64,000 nucleotides of DNA, from positions 62,001-126,000 of the forward strand of contig JASANG010004100.1 in NCBI GenBank assembly GCA_030248215.1. Reading direction: 5' to 3'. The notes beneath the pieces are model-generated. The model had not been told where the DNA came from and searched no databases. It worked only from the letters and a program-made list of their open reading frames with translations. Origin of the DNA: Enoplolaimus lenunculus (Eukaryota > Nematoda > Enoplea > Enoplida > Thoracostomopsidae). Positions 26,101 to 41,100 of the stretch are shown in pieces. The first letter of the stretch is position 1. Every line of letters begins with the position of its first letter. A program made the position numbers and the translations under genes.

Positions 26101-29100
26101 ATACGATCATTGATGCGCGGTGTCCCTGGCAATATTTCTGTTTATTACACAGATGGAATGCAACTCGCACCACCACTGGTTCACCTAAAACATACCATAT
26201 CTTTTTTAGTTGCACCAGATTTAATGATTTCGGGGTGGTTTCAGGTCTGTTGGTGTTTTGGCGTACGTTTTGTAAGTTTTGCCGTTCGTTTGTTACTGTT
26301 TGATTTAAATTTACAGCGTTTGTTGTAAGTTTTGGGTTTGTTTTGTATAAATGTATTATTTTTTCTCGGCACAAGATTAATTTGGAATAAGCAAGTTTTA
26401 CCAGCTTTGTTCCATTTAGGATCAAACGTTCTAATGATAATTCAATCTAATCCGTCTATTAAGCGCTAACTCTCGGAGTCTGTAAGGTTTTCAGTTTTTT
26501 TGCAATTGAAACTTATGGCCCATGTTGCTTTAGGGGGCGTCCAGGTTTCTGGTGGGTCCATAAGAGAGTAGATTTAGATTGTGGATTACATTTTTTGCTT
26601 ACGTTTAGGTTTAGGTTTAGGCTTAGGAATACGCTTAATCTACTGTTACGTCCTTTAAAGTAACATTGGCCAATGTTATTATGGAGCGCACAGTTGTCTG
26701 GGTCTTTCTAGGAATGATTTGGACTTGGCTCAAAAGTTTTAGTCCCGCGTCATAGTTATTTGTTTCCAACCCTCTCAAGCAAGTTGAACGGGTTTTACAC
26801 GTCTGTCATATTTTTATTTATTACTTCTTGCTTACGAGTATTGAATTTTTATAACACAATTTTCGCTAACAAAGAGTGAATTGTACGAAACAGTGTTCCC
26901 AGGTTCGTCGCCTGAGGGGTCAGTGATGCTCAGACCCTGTGGAAAAATTGTGCCCCCTCGCCCAAAAATTTTATGTTTTGATTGTATTAAGTTATCGATA
27001 ACCCTTGTATGCCTTGCTGAAATACATTTTGTCTCCTTCAGCAAGGTGAACAACTAGCTACGGGCCTGAGAGCGTTCAATGAGTAGCGTTGTTTTCTTAT
27101 GCGATCGTGCTCAGGCGCGTAGTCAGGCTTTTTGACCACAGGTACTTACGGGATATGGACTCCTCCCAGGAAGTTAATGAAAAGTAGCTAACTTGATAGA
27201 TCTCAACGCGCTAATTGAACAGTGTCATTTTAGGGCTCCATGCCCTCTGGTTCAAAAGTTATGGCCCTTTATTTTAATCTTTTACTCATGAAACACAGCG
27301 GCAACCAAATTTGTATAACGAATATACCAGGCAACGGCTATATTTTATAAATCACTGTAATTCGTGGGCGATAACTTGTGAACCGTTGGGTCATGTAGCT
27401 AAAAGCAAGGTACCGTTGAACTCAGCTCGTCGACATCTATGAGACAGGCTACCTTTCATTCTCTCTATCTCTTCCTTGTATTAGCTTCTTGTGTTCGAAT
27501 TAATTTCACAAAGCAATAAAGTTTAGGTTGCATTCGTGTACAGCAAATGTTTTTTTTATTCAGACAGTACTTTAAATACTCGGATGTATACTCAATTTTA
27601 GACTAAGCGGCATATCACCGTTCATCGGAGACAGTGATACGGAAACTGTGCGTAATGTGGTTGCTGGACGATGGAAATTTGAGTCAATACATTTCAAATT
27701 CATTTCTGCTGACGCAAAAGACTTTATTTTAAATTTACTAATAGTTAAACAAAGGTATGTCAACTTTGAACGACTATACAAACGTAACCCGAATAAGACG
27801 GTGCCGATATTTATCTGTTCTATTGAGAGGGTACCCTTTGTTATTCGGTTACGGATTGTTATTTATTTTTAAATCACGCTCCGCCACCCTTCGTTACTGA
27901 TATATTCGGTATTGGAACAATCCGTTGAATTAAACGTTTGTATTGTATCAAAAACGTTAACGATTATGCCAGATTATACTTAGGAATGTATTTTCATAAC
28001 TTAAGTATGCTTTAAAGTTTCAAGCTCAACAGTTACTTGCTCCTGTAGTCATTTAGGCACTACAATTTAGGGGTAATTGACATTTGTGGACACTAATAAG
28101 GGTATAGAAACTCTACCCGCTTACAGACTCTTATTAGGGATACGGGCTCCTATTAATTGGGACTCAAAGACTTCCGCTCTTTATTACCCCCTCTTACTCG
28201 GATCATTACTGCAGTAATGGCCATATTAACAGTAATATTATAAGCATATTCCTAAGCCTAAGGCTGAGCGTAAAAATGAGCTTATACCTAAGCCTAAGTC
28301 TAAACAATTAATCTAATGCTTAAGCTTATTCTTTTGCAGTCCCGCAGAAGAACGTTCCGCGCGTGCTCTTTATATGAGCACAAATTTGGAGTACCGCTGT
28401 AGGTTTGAGTAGTGTATTGGCCAATGTAAAGAACATGGGCGTAACAGTATTATAAGCATATTCCTAAGCCTAAGCCTATGCCCAATCCTAAGCCTCAGCC
28501 AAGCCAAAACATTAGTTTAAAGCTTAAGCTTACTCTATTCTAGTCAAACAGAAAACGTTCGACACCTGATATTTACATGGGTCGGCTTAAGCAATCCTTG
28601 TCTTAAACGTTAACCTAAGCCTAAGCTTGAATGAGAGTGGACAACAGCGGAATAACTCATACCAAATACGAAGTTTCATTGAAATATTCTTCTGAAGAAG
28701 CAATTTAGTTGTCGATCATGCGTCGATGTAGTCTTCTCTATGCGGATATTTTTGAATTTTTTAAACGTTTAAAACGGTTGTACGTTACTCGCAATCGCCA
28801 ACTTTCCACCTTTGTAAGTAATTGAGTTTCCGGGGTCGTATTGTTAAAGAGACAAAGTTCGCTAGTTAGTATATGAACTTCAAACTTATTTATGCAGGAT
28901 GTCGCTAAAACACGGAACCATTTTCATTCAGTTTCAGTGTGTTTAGCATTTAGCGTAGAATTATTATTAGATAGATTTTGGATTTTCACACTATTATGGA
29001 TGATACTATCTTAAATTTTTCTCGCTATTTTAGAATACTGAATTCGCAGCAAAAACACGAGTAAAGTATAAGAGAAGAACCAATTATATTAATGTTAAAC

Positions 29101-32100
29101 ATTACTGTTTCAGTAAACGACTCACAGTTAAACAGTGCCTTAATCATTCTTGGCTTCGTCTTGCCGATTCACAGGGAAAAGGTGTCCTATTGAACACAGA
29201 TTTTCTCAAAGAGTTCAAGTACCGACATCATTGGGTGGTAAGCGCATTTAATTTTCGGGCCGGCTATTTTGAGTATCGTAACAGTAGTATAATCACTATC
29301 CTGTACCTAAGCCTAAGCCTAAGTCTAATTCATTAGCGTACGCCAAAAATTAGCAAAAATTTTACGCTTACTCTATTGCAGTCCCGTGTGCAACAACGGA
29401 CGCTTCTCAAAAGTAACGTGGACCTTACCGATTTTTGTATCAATTTAAAGGCTTAAATTGGTGGTTTGAACGTGTAAAACAGAACTTTTTTGTGTCTACT
29501 TGAAAGTATATACCATCGTGGTGATAAAGCTTTACCAGTAGTTTAGCGACAAAATGCTTTCGCACAGCGGTGTCGTCTCAAACCAGCACTTTGCATATTT
29601 ATGCTAAGAAGCTAAAACTGTTCACAAGGGGCACACAAGGTTGGCAGACTATCTAAAATTGAGTTCAAAAATTTTGTTGAATGAAGCAACATTATTCAAA
29701 CGGGTTGAGCCCATCAGCACCCATCTCTGGATACGAAACCGCTCTAATAAATGTTCTGGTTTTGTTTTAAGGATCGAAGGGTATTTGTTAAATCGTCACC
29801 GAACGAAGAGCAAACAGACGACTTGCCACCGCAACCAGGGATCGATCTTTATTTCTCACCAGTTGTTTCAGTCGAACCAGAGCGAGAAACTGCATTTGTA
29901 TCGCAAACGTTTCCATTATATTCAGCAACTGTACATCAAGTGAGACCAAAGGATTCTCCAACCAATCGAATTGTATCGTTAAAGCATCCTGCGATTCGCC
30001 AACGAACCAGAATGTCGGAAAATGGCGAAATAAGTAATGGATCTGCAGTAGAAGAAGACGTTAGCGATGTCACCATCGAAACTGAAGACACTGAGAGTAC
30101 AAAAGAATGCAGTCCAAGTTTGGAAATTGCTGAAATTGACGAAAGTAAAGAGCAACCGACAGCGGAAAAAATCAATGGTGACCACGTGGTGCGAACAGAG
30201 TCAGATATGGCAGATCAAAGTATCAAGCAAGAAATTAATATACAAGTTGCAGAAGCAACCGAAATGGACAACAACGACACAAAACTGGAACAACTTTCTA
30301 CTCCGGCATCTGATTTATCGACACCAAACGTCGCAACGGAATCTTCAAAAGCGCTAGAACTGGGAAACTCGTTAGGTACAGAGCTGAAACCGGACGAAAA
30401 GTCCGCTTTGAAAACAGAATACGACCATCCGGACAATAACGTTGGTGAAGCAAACTGTGACGAAACCAAAATGCAACACAGCGCTCAGTTCATGCCGCAA
30501 CAAATTGTTCAATCATCAGAAAAAATAGCCGCTGTTCAAACAACAACTCCAAACGATTTGCAACGGTTCGAAGCGCAAGAACACTCAGAGAAGGAGAACG
30601 AGAAGTTGATTGGACAATCTGAAGAGCAAGAAACACTAAATTCAGCTCACCAACCGGATGACGCTACACAAGAATTAAGTAAAGACACTCCACCAATCAT
30701 TTCTACGGAAAATCAAACGCTAATCGAAAATGTACCAAAACAAGATTTCATGTGTGGACTATCAGATGTTACCGAAAACGAAAGTATTGTATCAACAAGC
30801 GACACGGCAGCAATTGCGGAAGGAACAACAACACTGACAACAACGAGCGAAGAAGAACAAAAAAATCGCGATTTGTCATCGACTCCAGGACGAGAATTGT
30901 CGCCAGTTCAATCAAAGGAAATCAGTCCAGATTTGAGCGATTCCCAGATGGAATACGTCGCTGCAATCAAGCAAGCGTATGCAAAAAACAAATCTGGAAC
31001 GAGTCCAGAGTTAGACGATAGACGTGGAAATAACGGGGATACTTATAGTCAGGTATGTTTTAACGCTGAAATTGATGGCAAATTATCAAATTCACGGCGA
31101 AGTTAATTAAGGGACTGGGATGCATATGCAGGTTGCTCATGTTGTCCGTGAAAATGTTTGGGATAAAATTTGGTGTTATAGTTTAACAGAGCATGATTTA
31201 GCGTAAAGAATTTGCCTTGTAAAAACTTTATGTTCGTACGTGAGAAATAGAGTAATTTTAAATAAAAGACATTATTGACCCAAAAAATAAGATTTAAAAT
31301 CCAAGGTTCTTATTAAACTTTGGACATTCTCAGAGTATGATTATTCTTGAAGTTAATCTTAAAATTTAATACCGAAAGTTTGGTTAAAAAACATTTATAA
31401 ACAAGACCGAAGGTGGAGTATTTTAGTGTGATTTTTCCGTTATTTTATCGACAAACTCGATGTCTTAAGTATTTATACTATGAAAATCCCAAAAAAAATT
31501 CCGATGGTTTAAAAAATATGACACGAGAGCTGTAATCGCCAGTAGAATACTGTGCCTTATCTTGGTCCCAGAAGTTGTCAACCCATTTTCAAATATAGGA
31601 GTAAATAAGGGTTGGTATCCGGTTGAAGCCTATACCAACTATCCTTGCCAGGACCTAAACTTGTGTTCGTATTTCGATTGTATATCGTAACACGCTGTTA
31701 TTATCATGTATTGCTTTTCAATCCAAGAGCCAAAATACAGTTTTAAACAAAACTAACAGGATCGATTTTGAATAAAAATTTGTTAACTTCTTTAGCTTGA
31801 ATACTACACTTAGCTGTATAACACTGACTTAAACTGCAATTAGTTACACTGACCCGTAGCCAAGGGTGCAAAAATTTTGGGCCCCCTAGAAAGTTTTCAG
31901 CCTTGCTTGTAAGTCATTGAAAATCCTTGAATGCCCCTTCTGAAAATTTTTAGCCCCGCTAGCAGCGCGAGCTGGCTACGGGCCTGCGGTTACATAGAAG
32001 AAAGCCAAGTCAGGCTTAACAATGCTTATTAAGCTACGCTTTGCTGCGAATGGTTGCATTCGAGGTGACGATGTTCTCAGCGATTTTTGGCAACCTCGCA

Positions 32101-35100
32101 ATGAAAGCATTGTAATCAAGGGGTCGAGAAGATTTACACAGGGACCAGAAAAATTTTCCGACCCAATTGTTTTAAATGCTGCGAAAAATAACTTTTGACC
32201 ACCGCGAGTAGCAAATTTGACCATAGAACGAAACGATCATTCCGTCCCTCGCGTTCAATAGTTGACGCCCCTGAGTTTTTTGTACTCGGTTAGCCAACCG
32301 TTTTTCTCACAGACGCTACACAGCTCACAACAGTTGTTGTCGAATTTATACCTGGGTTTTGGGCTTTTTTCTCTACAAAAGTTACATTTTTACACGCCCC
32401 TGGGTAAGATTGTTTCTGGCAGCTCCTTCACACTACAGCGTAAGCGCTGCATAATGCAATGCTTATAATATGCTTACGACGATTATTATTCTAATTGCAA
32501 GTGCATAACAGCACACACGCACATATAAAGAAAGCATTGACAAAACAGTTGCACACATTCAAAAAAGCATCTGCCTACCCTCGATTCGGTACCCGCTATT
32601 GTTGGTTTTTTTACGAGGGTGGGGGGACAGGAAAAAGAGCTGAGAACAAAAAGGATAAATTACACGGTTGGATAACAATGAGGCTGCCCTTGCATCAAAT
32701 GTGAATTGAGATTTTTCTGAGTTAATGTTGTTACAATGTTATCATTGTTTGATATATTGTTTTATCGTTTTGTTTCAAACAAGTTTAGCAGGATGCGGTT
32801 CCAGGTTGGCAAAAACATTTGACCTGGTTTGTTTGTGGTTTACGCTTGCTTATGTCGTGGTACAATTGAATATTACGAACGAAAACAAATTTTTGCAAAA
32901 TGTTACACTTTATTTGAGACAAATTGAAAACGTAACGTTTGTGCAATAACATAGTTTTAGTTTGTATCAGTGAACGCTTGAATTTTAAAACGTATAAAAA
33001 TTATTTAATTCAATAATCATCATTAAACTTAAAGCCCTATTCACACGTGCAAGTTTTTGTTGCGAGAACTTGCAGCTGCAATTTGCACTTGCAAGTTTTG
33101 TGCAAAACCCCATTCGTAAAACTTGCAGCTGCAAATATTTCATTAAAAATCATAGCTAGAATTTTAGTTCACATGTGTGAATAACCAACCATGCAAGATC
33201 ACTGCATTTATTGCAGCAACTTTCTCATTGGCTGAATAAAAATGCAAATTCTGTGTGCAATTTGCAGGTGCAAGTTCTCGCAGCAAAAACTAGCACGTGT
33301 GAATAGCGCTTCAAATTATTCGTTAATGAACCATTTTTTCTGCAAGTTAACATTAATAATTGGCGAGATATCGTCTTATGCAACACTTGCCTGCTCTTCT
33401 GTAGGTCCCGACTGAAACTATCTCTCGTTTATTTCGGTTAAATACGCATAGAGATTGGCTCAAGTATTAGGTCTTTTGCAGCCTTATAGTGATGATTGTT
33501 TAATTAGAGGGATCTAAGCAATCGAGAGTTAGACTAAAGTTGAGTCTTGAAGAATTCAGGAGCGAACCGAACGGAAAGCTTGACACTTTAGAAATTATAA
33601 GTGACATAATGAAAAATTGCCTTTTTATGCAAATTTAAGTGGTTAATTGTGCAACAATCGCCCAACGTTTCGTGGTTTATAGATTGGGGTCTATACCTTC
33701 TTTCCCCGCTCCCAAGCTACCCACTTGGTTGCTGTGTAGTGCGATTTGGTTGTAAGTGAAGCAAAATCCGAAGAGACATAATAGAAATATTAAAAAATTA
33801 TTGCAATTGAAAAATACACTGTTTCAGGGTTATGTAAGTTTAGACAACGCAACTGCTTATCGGTAATGAAACTCGTTTAAAATCTATCAAATTTGAATTT
33901 TAGAGCGATTTGAATTTTAGAGCGTGATGAGTGAGACTACACCTAGTGGGACATTGACAAACGATGCAGCGTCACTGGACCCAAACATTATAGCTTTAAA
34001 ACCCGAAGATATAACTGAATCTGCCGCAAAACCAATTGAACAGCATCAAAGTAGCGGACAATTGAATGACAAGGATGAGTCTGGTGAATTTGACAGGCTT
34101 ATGTCCGATGTTGATCAAGCAAAAGAACAATTTCATCGACGAATGCAAGAATTGCGCAATTTAAATCGACGGCTTGAACTGGCTGCGGACGAAGCTGAAC
34201 GCGAAGATGGTCTTCCTGACTTGTCGGCGAGTTTCTATCATCGGACTAGCGAAAGTCTCGTATTTGAACGGCAGACCACATCCAGAGTTGGCGGATCAGC
34301 TGAAGGATCCAACGGCGATGTTGCCGTAAAGATCCGGCCGTCGCAAAGGTTAAGCAGACTGCAACAAATCAAGCAAACGCTGCCCCCAGTGCCCCATTCA
34401 AACGTTATGTCAATTGACGACAAATTAACAAAAACAACTCGAATGGAACGAAAACCTATTGCGCTTGAAGACCTTGACTGGGAAACCGAATATCAAACCG
34501 GTCCGGAAACATATTTGCTCCAACTTCGAGATCCAGGTTTCGCTGGCCGGATCCGGGATTATAGGCGGCAGTTGTTCGGCACTGAAGCTGAACAAACGTA
34601 TCGCGAGCGAAACATTTACAACATATTGAATGGATGCATTTCGGTCAAAGAACGCCGACGTTATGTTGATGTTGTACGAGAAGATGATGATATTCGTGCG
34701 AGTGTCGAACGATTTGAAGCAAGTGAACGTATGAAAATGTTTCCTAGAATTAATCGCTTCCGAAGAATCAATTTGATACCTACAATTGTCGCACCGCCTC
34801 CTGGATCTAGCAAAGGTATTGTAATATTTATATTTTTACTTACAGCTGCCTGTACACACAAAAAAGTATTTCTGAATTTTTTCAGAAAAGTATTTTCTGT
34901 GGCAAATCTGGCAAGTATTTCTGATATTTCAACAATTTTTCAAAAAATAACTGAAAAATGTTCATTTTCAAACTTTATTTCAAAACTTTTCTGAAATCTT
35001 TTCAGTTATAACAGAAACACTTTTCAAGTGCACCTTGCTAATTATTTTTCTTAAATGTAAGTAATTTTTTCTTCCTCCCAACCTACGTTTACGTCTTGGA

Positions 35101-38100
35101 CGTATCTCAGGTTGTAAAAAATTAAGGTATTTCGTTGAGCTTTAGTCTCAATTTTGGAGTGATTTTCCTGTAAAATCATTGTCTTGTATTTCAGACAAAA
35201 TTTCAGACTTTAAAATCTCAAAAATTTCAGACCCCTATTTCTGAAAAATAATTTAAGAAACAAAGTTTGGAATTCAAGACGTATATGTCTGAAGTCTATA
35301 CTAAGACATAATTGTTTTAATTTTAGAAAAATACTTCTTGAATATACTACAATTTATTTTGTGTGTAGATCTGTTACTGATCTTGGAACTTCGTACAGCG
35401 TTCAATAGTTTACTTATTTTATATCTTGAATCATATGATTTTAAAACAAACATTGAACTGTACGACAATCCAATTTGAATTTTAGAAGAAAATAAATCAG
35501 TACTCCTTGCAATTAATTTATGGCGTTTTTCGTTCTTCAGGTCACGGTCCTGTTTTTAAAAGTCGATTGCCAGATTTGATAGTTTTTACACCTGACGCTA
35601 GTCTGCTGATTTCGTGCTTCGTTGTTGCAAGTCCTCAAGCAAATGTGAGTTGCATTTTCGAAGTTTACAAAAAGTTGTAACGCTTCAGTGACCATCGTCA
35701 TAAAGCGGCAAAATATTAAATAAGCTTAATTTTTGAACTAATTAAAATTCTTTCATACATTCAAAAATTATGAATGTATTTAAGAAATGCTCAGCAACAC
35801 AGTCTTCGATTGGCCAATCAAAGTGCATGTGCAAGAAATTTAAACGTCTTGAAACTCCGTTCAATCGTTCGAATTTTAAACGCGTGAATTCCAGTGAATA
35901 ATTTGCAGCTGCAAGAACTTCAATGCAGTGTTACGTCTGAATTGGCACATAAAGTTGCATGCGTATATTTTTGCTGCAAAAACTTGCACGTGCGGATAAG
36001 GGCTTTATGGAAATAGATTTTGAAACAGTTTTATGATACGACCTTCTTGAAGCATCTGGAAACAACTGTTAAAATCAAGAATGTATGACGAGTCTGCAAC
36101 AAAAGTATGCAACTTACCCAATTTTCGTGCACTGCAAAAAATGGTGAGTCAAATTGACTCTCTCCGAAATAGGCTCTACGGGACTAAATAAATTCAGTCA
36201 AATTTGACTTCACCAGAGTCAAGGCGAACGTTATGTTGTAGTACCCGCTCCACTTATCGAGAGGGGGTCGATTTCAGTTGTAGTTCACAATTATGAGCGA
36301 ACTTTGGTTTTTTAAAATATAGACGAAGTCTTTTACGCTAAACATACGTATTTACAATTTGTAATCAACGTTATTACATAGGGTGGGTAGACTGCAAAAA
36401 ATGGTGAGCCAAATTGATTCTCTCCGAAACACACTCTACGGGACTACACAAACTGAATCAAATTCGACTCCGCCAGAGTCAAACGTGCGACTCAGTGAGT
36501 CAAATTTGATTCTGTCGGAGTCGAATTTTGCCTCAGTTTGTGTAGTTCCATAGAGCTTATTTCGGAGAGAGTCAATGTGACTCGCCATTTTTTGCAGTGT
36601 ATGCTTATATCGCAATGTTCGCGATGAGCATTCTTTTCTGGCAAAGTCAGCTGCCCACTCATACACAGAATAAAATTGCCCACTCTTTATCAGCCAACCA
36701 GAAACTCTTTCAGATACAATGGTTCCGGAACGAAGAACCAATTGAGGACGGCGACCGAATTACACCGAGCATGACTCATACACAGAATAAAATTGCCCAC
36801 TCTTTAACAGCCAATCAGAAACTCTTTCAGATACAATGGTTCCGGAACGAAGAACCAATTGAGGACGGCGACCGAATTACACCGAGCATGACTCATACAC
36901 AGAATAAAATTGCCCACTCTTTAACAGCCAATCAGAAACTCTTTCAGATACAATGGTTCCGGAACGAAGAACCAATTGAGGACGGCGACCGAATTACACC
37001 GAGCATGACTCATACACAGAATAAAATTGCCCACTCTTTAACAGCCAATCAGAAACTCTTTCAGATACAATGGTTCCGGAACGAAGAACCAATTGAGGAC
37101 GGCGACCGAATTACACCGAGCATGACTCATACACAGAATAAAATTGCCCACTCTTTAACAGCCAATCAGAAACTCTTTCAGATACAATGGTTCCGGAACG
37201 AAGAACCAATTGAGGACGGCGACCGAATTACACCGAGCATGACTCATACACAGAATAAAATTGCCCACTCTTTAACAGCCAATCAGAAACTCTTTCACAT
37301 ACAATGGTTCCGGAACGAAGAACCAATTGAGGACGGCGACCGAATTAAACCGAGCATGACTCATACACAGAATAAAATTGCCCACTCTTTAACAGCCAAT
37401 CAGAAACTCTTTCAGATACAATGGTTCCGGAACGAAGAACCAATTGAGGACGGCGACCGAATTACACCGAGCATGACTCATACACAGAATAAAATTGCCC
37501 ACTCTTTAACAGCCAATCAGAAACTCTTTCAGATACAATGGTTCCGGAACGAAGAACCAATTGAGGACGGCGACCGAATTACATCGAGCATGGACAACGC
37601 TACTGGTGAAGTTCATCTTAAATTTAGCCCAATTTATTCTACCGACGCTGGAGTGTATCGATGTGTTGCTATGAACGCTCATGGCAATTCAATTTGTGCT
37701 GCGAGACTTCAAGAAGGTGGTAAGTGTCATTTTAATAGTTTTGTACCATAAAACAAACGGTCGCAAACAATCCAGTGATCATTTGATGGCATCGTTAATC
37801 GGGCCCATTGAAATGGTGCTGATTGAATCGGAGGACTTCAAGTGCGCGTACAGCCGACAGTGGATATTTGCTTACCTCAGATTGGATTCGTGCTTTGTGT
37901 TACCTTTTGACCCTCGTAAAAATCGGGGGCTGAATGTTTTTGTAGGACTGCAATTTCGTAAACTTATGCTTTGGAGTAATTTTTGCTTAGGCTTAGGCTC
38001 AGCCGTAGGCTTACGCTTGGGTGTAAGCTGTTTTTTTTGCGCTTAGAGTTAGGCTTAGGCTTAGATTTATGCTTAGGAATATGCTTGGGCTAGGGTTATT

Positions 38101-41100
38101 GTCGTGTTCTATATACATTGGCCACTTTTTCAAAATGCGCCAAAATGTAAATGTCATAATTATTTTCTAACCTATCAAAATTTGTTCCTACCTGAGTCAA
38201 AGCTGGTAAAACTGTCATGTGTGTATCAGCACGCCGTTTTGAAACCATTATGTTCACTGTTCTATCAAAAGACAAGTGTAGGCATACCTCGTTTATTTTC
38301 GTTGATAAAGCTCATAGCTAACGGGTCATAGACCGCAACGTAAAACCGTTCAGTATTTTTAATTAATTCTTTAGTGGAAAATGATGTATTCACCTAAAAA
38401 CAACTTATTAGAAACCATAGGAGACGGGCAAATTGTTCCACAGTCAAATCAAGTTTTTTTTCCTGTTGAGTAGTTTTACAGATCTTCCGGAACGTCCAAG
38501 TCGCCCCGATGTCGAACTGGCGTCGGATACCGAAGTCCTTTTGACATGGATGACACCGGAAACTGGCGGTTGTACTGAAGAAATTGTTGCGTACAAAGTT
38601 GAATATCGTCGCGCAGGTACGTTTGACTGAATCCCTAAGCTAAACAAACTGACACCTTGGGCCCTTAGCCAGCTCAACATGCTACGAAAGTTTCAGGAAA
38701 GGCATGCAAAGATTTCACATGACATTACACTGAGGACAAAATTCGGCTAAATTGTCGAGTTCCCCGACCCACCTATGGCTGACGTCCGGGTGAAAATTTT
38801 AAAGTTTAAATTCGAGTACTGAATCGGCATAGAAAATTGTGAAAACCGGGCAAAACATTAAACTTTACCTGAGTCCATTCTTGTCAAACTGTAAATGTAT
38901 ATTTTAACTCCAACAAGCAGTAATTCAGCTTTATTTATAGCAGGCAAAAAGTATGGCACAACCATTTACACGTTTCGCAAATTTGGACAAATTATATACA
39001 ACAAACGAGCCTAAGCTAAATTTTACAGACTTTGTATCAAATAATAGGCTTGACCCAGTCATTAGGTATGTGCAACGGTATACAGTTCCTCGCTTGGTTC
39101 TACCAGGAGTGGGCGATGTCCACCTGCAGAAGAGGGTGCAACTGATGCGGTAGTGCATGGCACAAAGTGTACCAGCACACGTTGCACTTTTGCTCGACCC
39201 CCCTGATTTGGGGGGTAGTCAGCATTTAAACTACATATTAAACATGAGAGTTGGAATACAATCAGATCGACTTTAGCTAAAATTCAAAATATTGGTTCCT
39301 CAACGTACTCTCCCCCCAAATAAGGGTGGTAGGTCCAAAAAAGCAACATGTGCTGGGTACATGGTTTTATGCACAACATGTACCCAGTTGCACACTCTTG
39401 TGAAAATCATCCACTCTTGATTCTACGAACAGTGTTTATTACATAGGTAAACAGTGCAATAAATTGGGAAATTGGCAGTTACAGCAGATTATTTTAAATT
39501 TTTAACGCTGAATCGGCAAATGTTACTTTTACGGACGTTACAGTATATTAAGCGTATTCCTAATCCTAAGCCTAAGATTAATATCAAAAAAGTTAAGCTT
39601 AATCCAAAACTAAGCATAAGCCCAAGCAAACGAAATGTAGCCAGGATCCTAAGACCACTCTTTTACCGAAGACCCAGCAGAAATCGGAACGGCGATAAAA
39701 CTAGCAAAGCCCACTGAATTGCATTCAAACGTTTTCCCCTGAACGGAATCTTAATTGCAAAATCCATCGCAGTTTAAATTAAGTTTCAATTTTCAAATTA
39801 TGCTTTTACGATGTTCTTGGTAATGACCCATGTAAAGATCAGGGACGGAACGTTTTTCTGTGGGACTAGAAAACAGTAAGCTTAAGCTTTACACTAATTG
39901 TATGCTTGGCTTAGACTTAGGCTTAGGAATATGCTCCTTCTTATGCTTAGGCTTTTACGCTTACGCTTAGGTTTAGGAATACACTTTATAATACTGTTCC
40001 GTCCCTGTTCTTTACATTATCCTTGGTACTAAACAGTCAAAGCAACATTTCGCTGAACTCAAAAACGATTGTATTTTGCCGACGCATTGAACCCGACTTT
40101 ACTTAATCTGGACAGCATGTGAATACCAAACAGAGTAAATTATCACGAACAACACGAAAAACAGTATTGTATTTACAGTAACAGGAGCTGATTTAAGCCC
40201 TGACGCTTTTGAATTACAAAAATCACTTCGACATACAATCTCTACAATGCTATCTGAACCAATCCGTGAAGCTCGAGGAACTGGCGTTTGTATCGCAGTA
40301 CAATACGTTCGAACGTTGCTGCCAAACGCGTCTAAATATTATATAAAGTAACAACATTGTTGTTGTATTCGATTTTTCCTAATTTAGTACTAATTGAAAT
40401 CAATACAGGAGTTTTTTCAGTTTAAACCTATTATTAACTGCTGATAGATGTTATACGCATTTGAGAATATGGATCTAGAACATAATTAGGTCTTCCGACT
40501 AAAGAGAACAATGTTAAACACGTACAAGTGTTTACAGTGTAACTTGCAGTTGCAATTTGCACCTGCAAGTTTTTGGCACAAAGAATTTGCAGCTGCAACT
40601 TGCATGTCCAAGTCTTTGGTGTGAGAGCTTATAACTGAAAGTTTGCAGTTATTATAAGGCTTACAGCTGCAAGTGCTGGCTGTAAAAAACTTGCAAGTGC
40701 TGTAGTGACCCGAATAAGAGGGGGTAATAAGAGGGTCTTCATTTTGGGTGCCAATCAATAGGAATCCGTATCCCTAATTAGAGTCCGTAAGCGGATGTAG
40801 TCTGTAAACTCTAATTGGAGTCCATAAATGTCAATTATTCCTAATTGTAGAGCATAAATGACTTCAGGACCAAATAATTTGACTTCGAAAATTTAATTGC
40901 AATATCGGTCAAGTTATTGACACAAGACAAGTAAACATTTAATTCAGCGGATAGTTGCGTACCGGATATATATCAGTAGCGTAGGGTGGCAGAGCGTGGG
41001 TTAAAAAAATAACAGTCTGTAACCGAATAACAGAAGGTACCCTCTGGAGAGGCCAAATAAATATCAGTCCCCCACCCCTCTTATTCGGTCACTACAGTAC

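Larger units (their letters stand above)
31053..33920. other. unc-89 intron, 2.9 kb
   Basis: Separates the two interkinase exons. Holds a GCCCGTAGCC-end MITE (31849) and a full CAAGTTTTTGC MITE (33033); the rest is AT-rich and unrecognised. Confidence 0.7.

Noticed and set aside
25997-26425. 142-residue minus-strand frame over the micro-exon
   Set aside because: Antisense to a supported exon, AT-driven composition, no signal, domain or splice support.
36597-36656. ATG-like start of the long frame through the 117-bp array
   Set aside because: The frame begins within MITE-flanking intron sequence. The Ig domain phase and the paired exon at 35541-35644 show that the exon is entered through an acceptor, not from this start.
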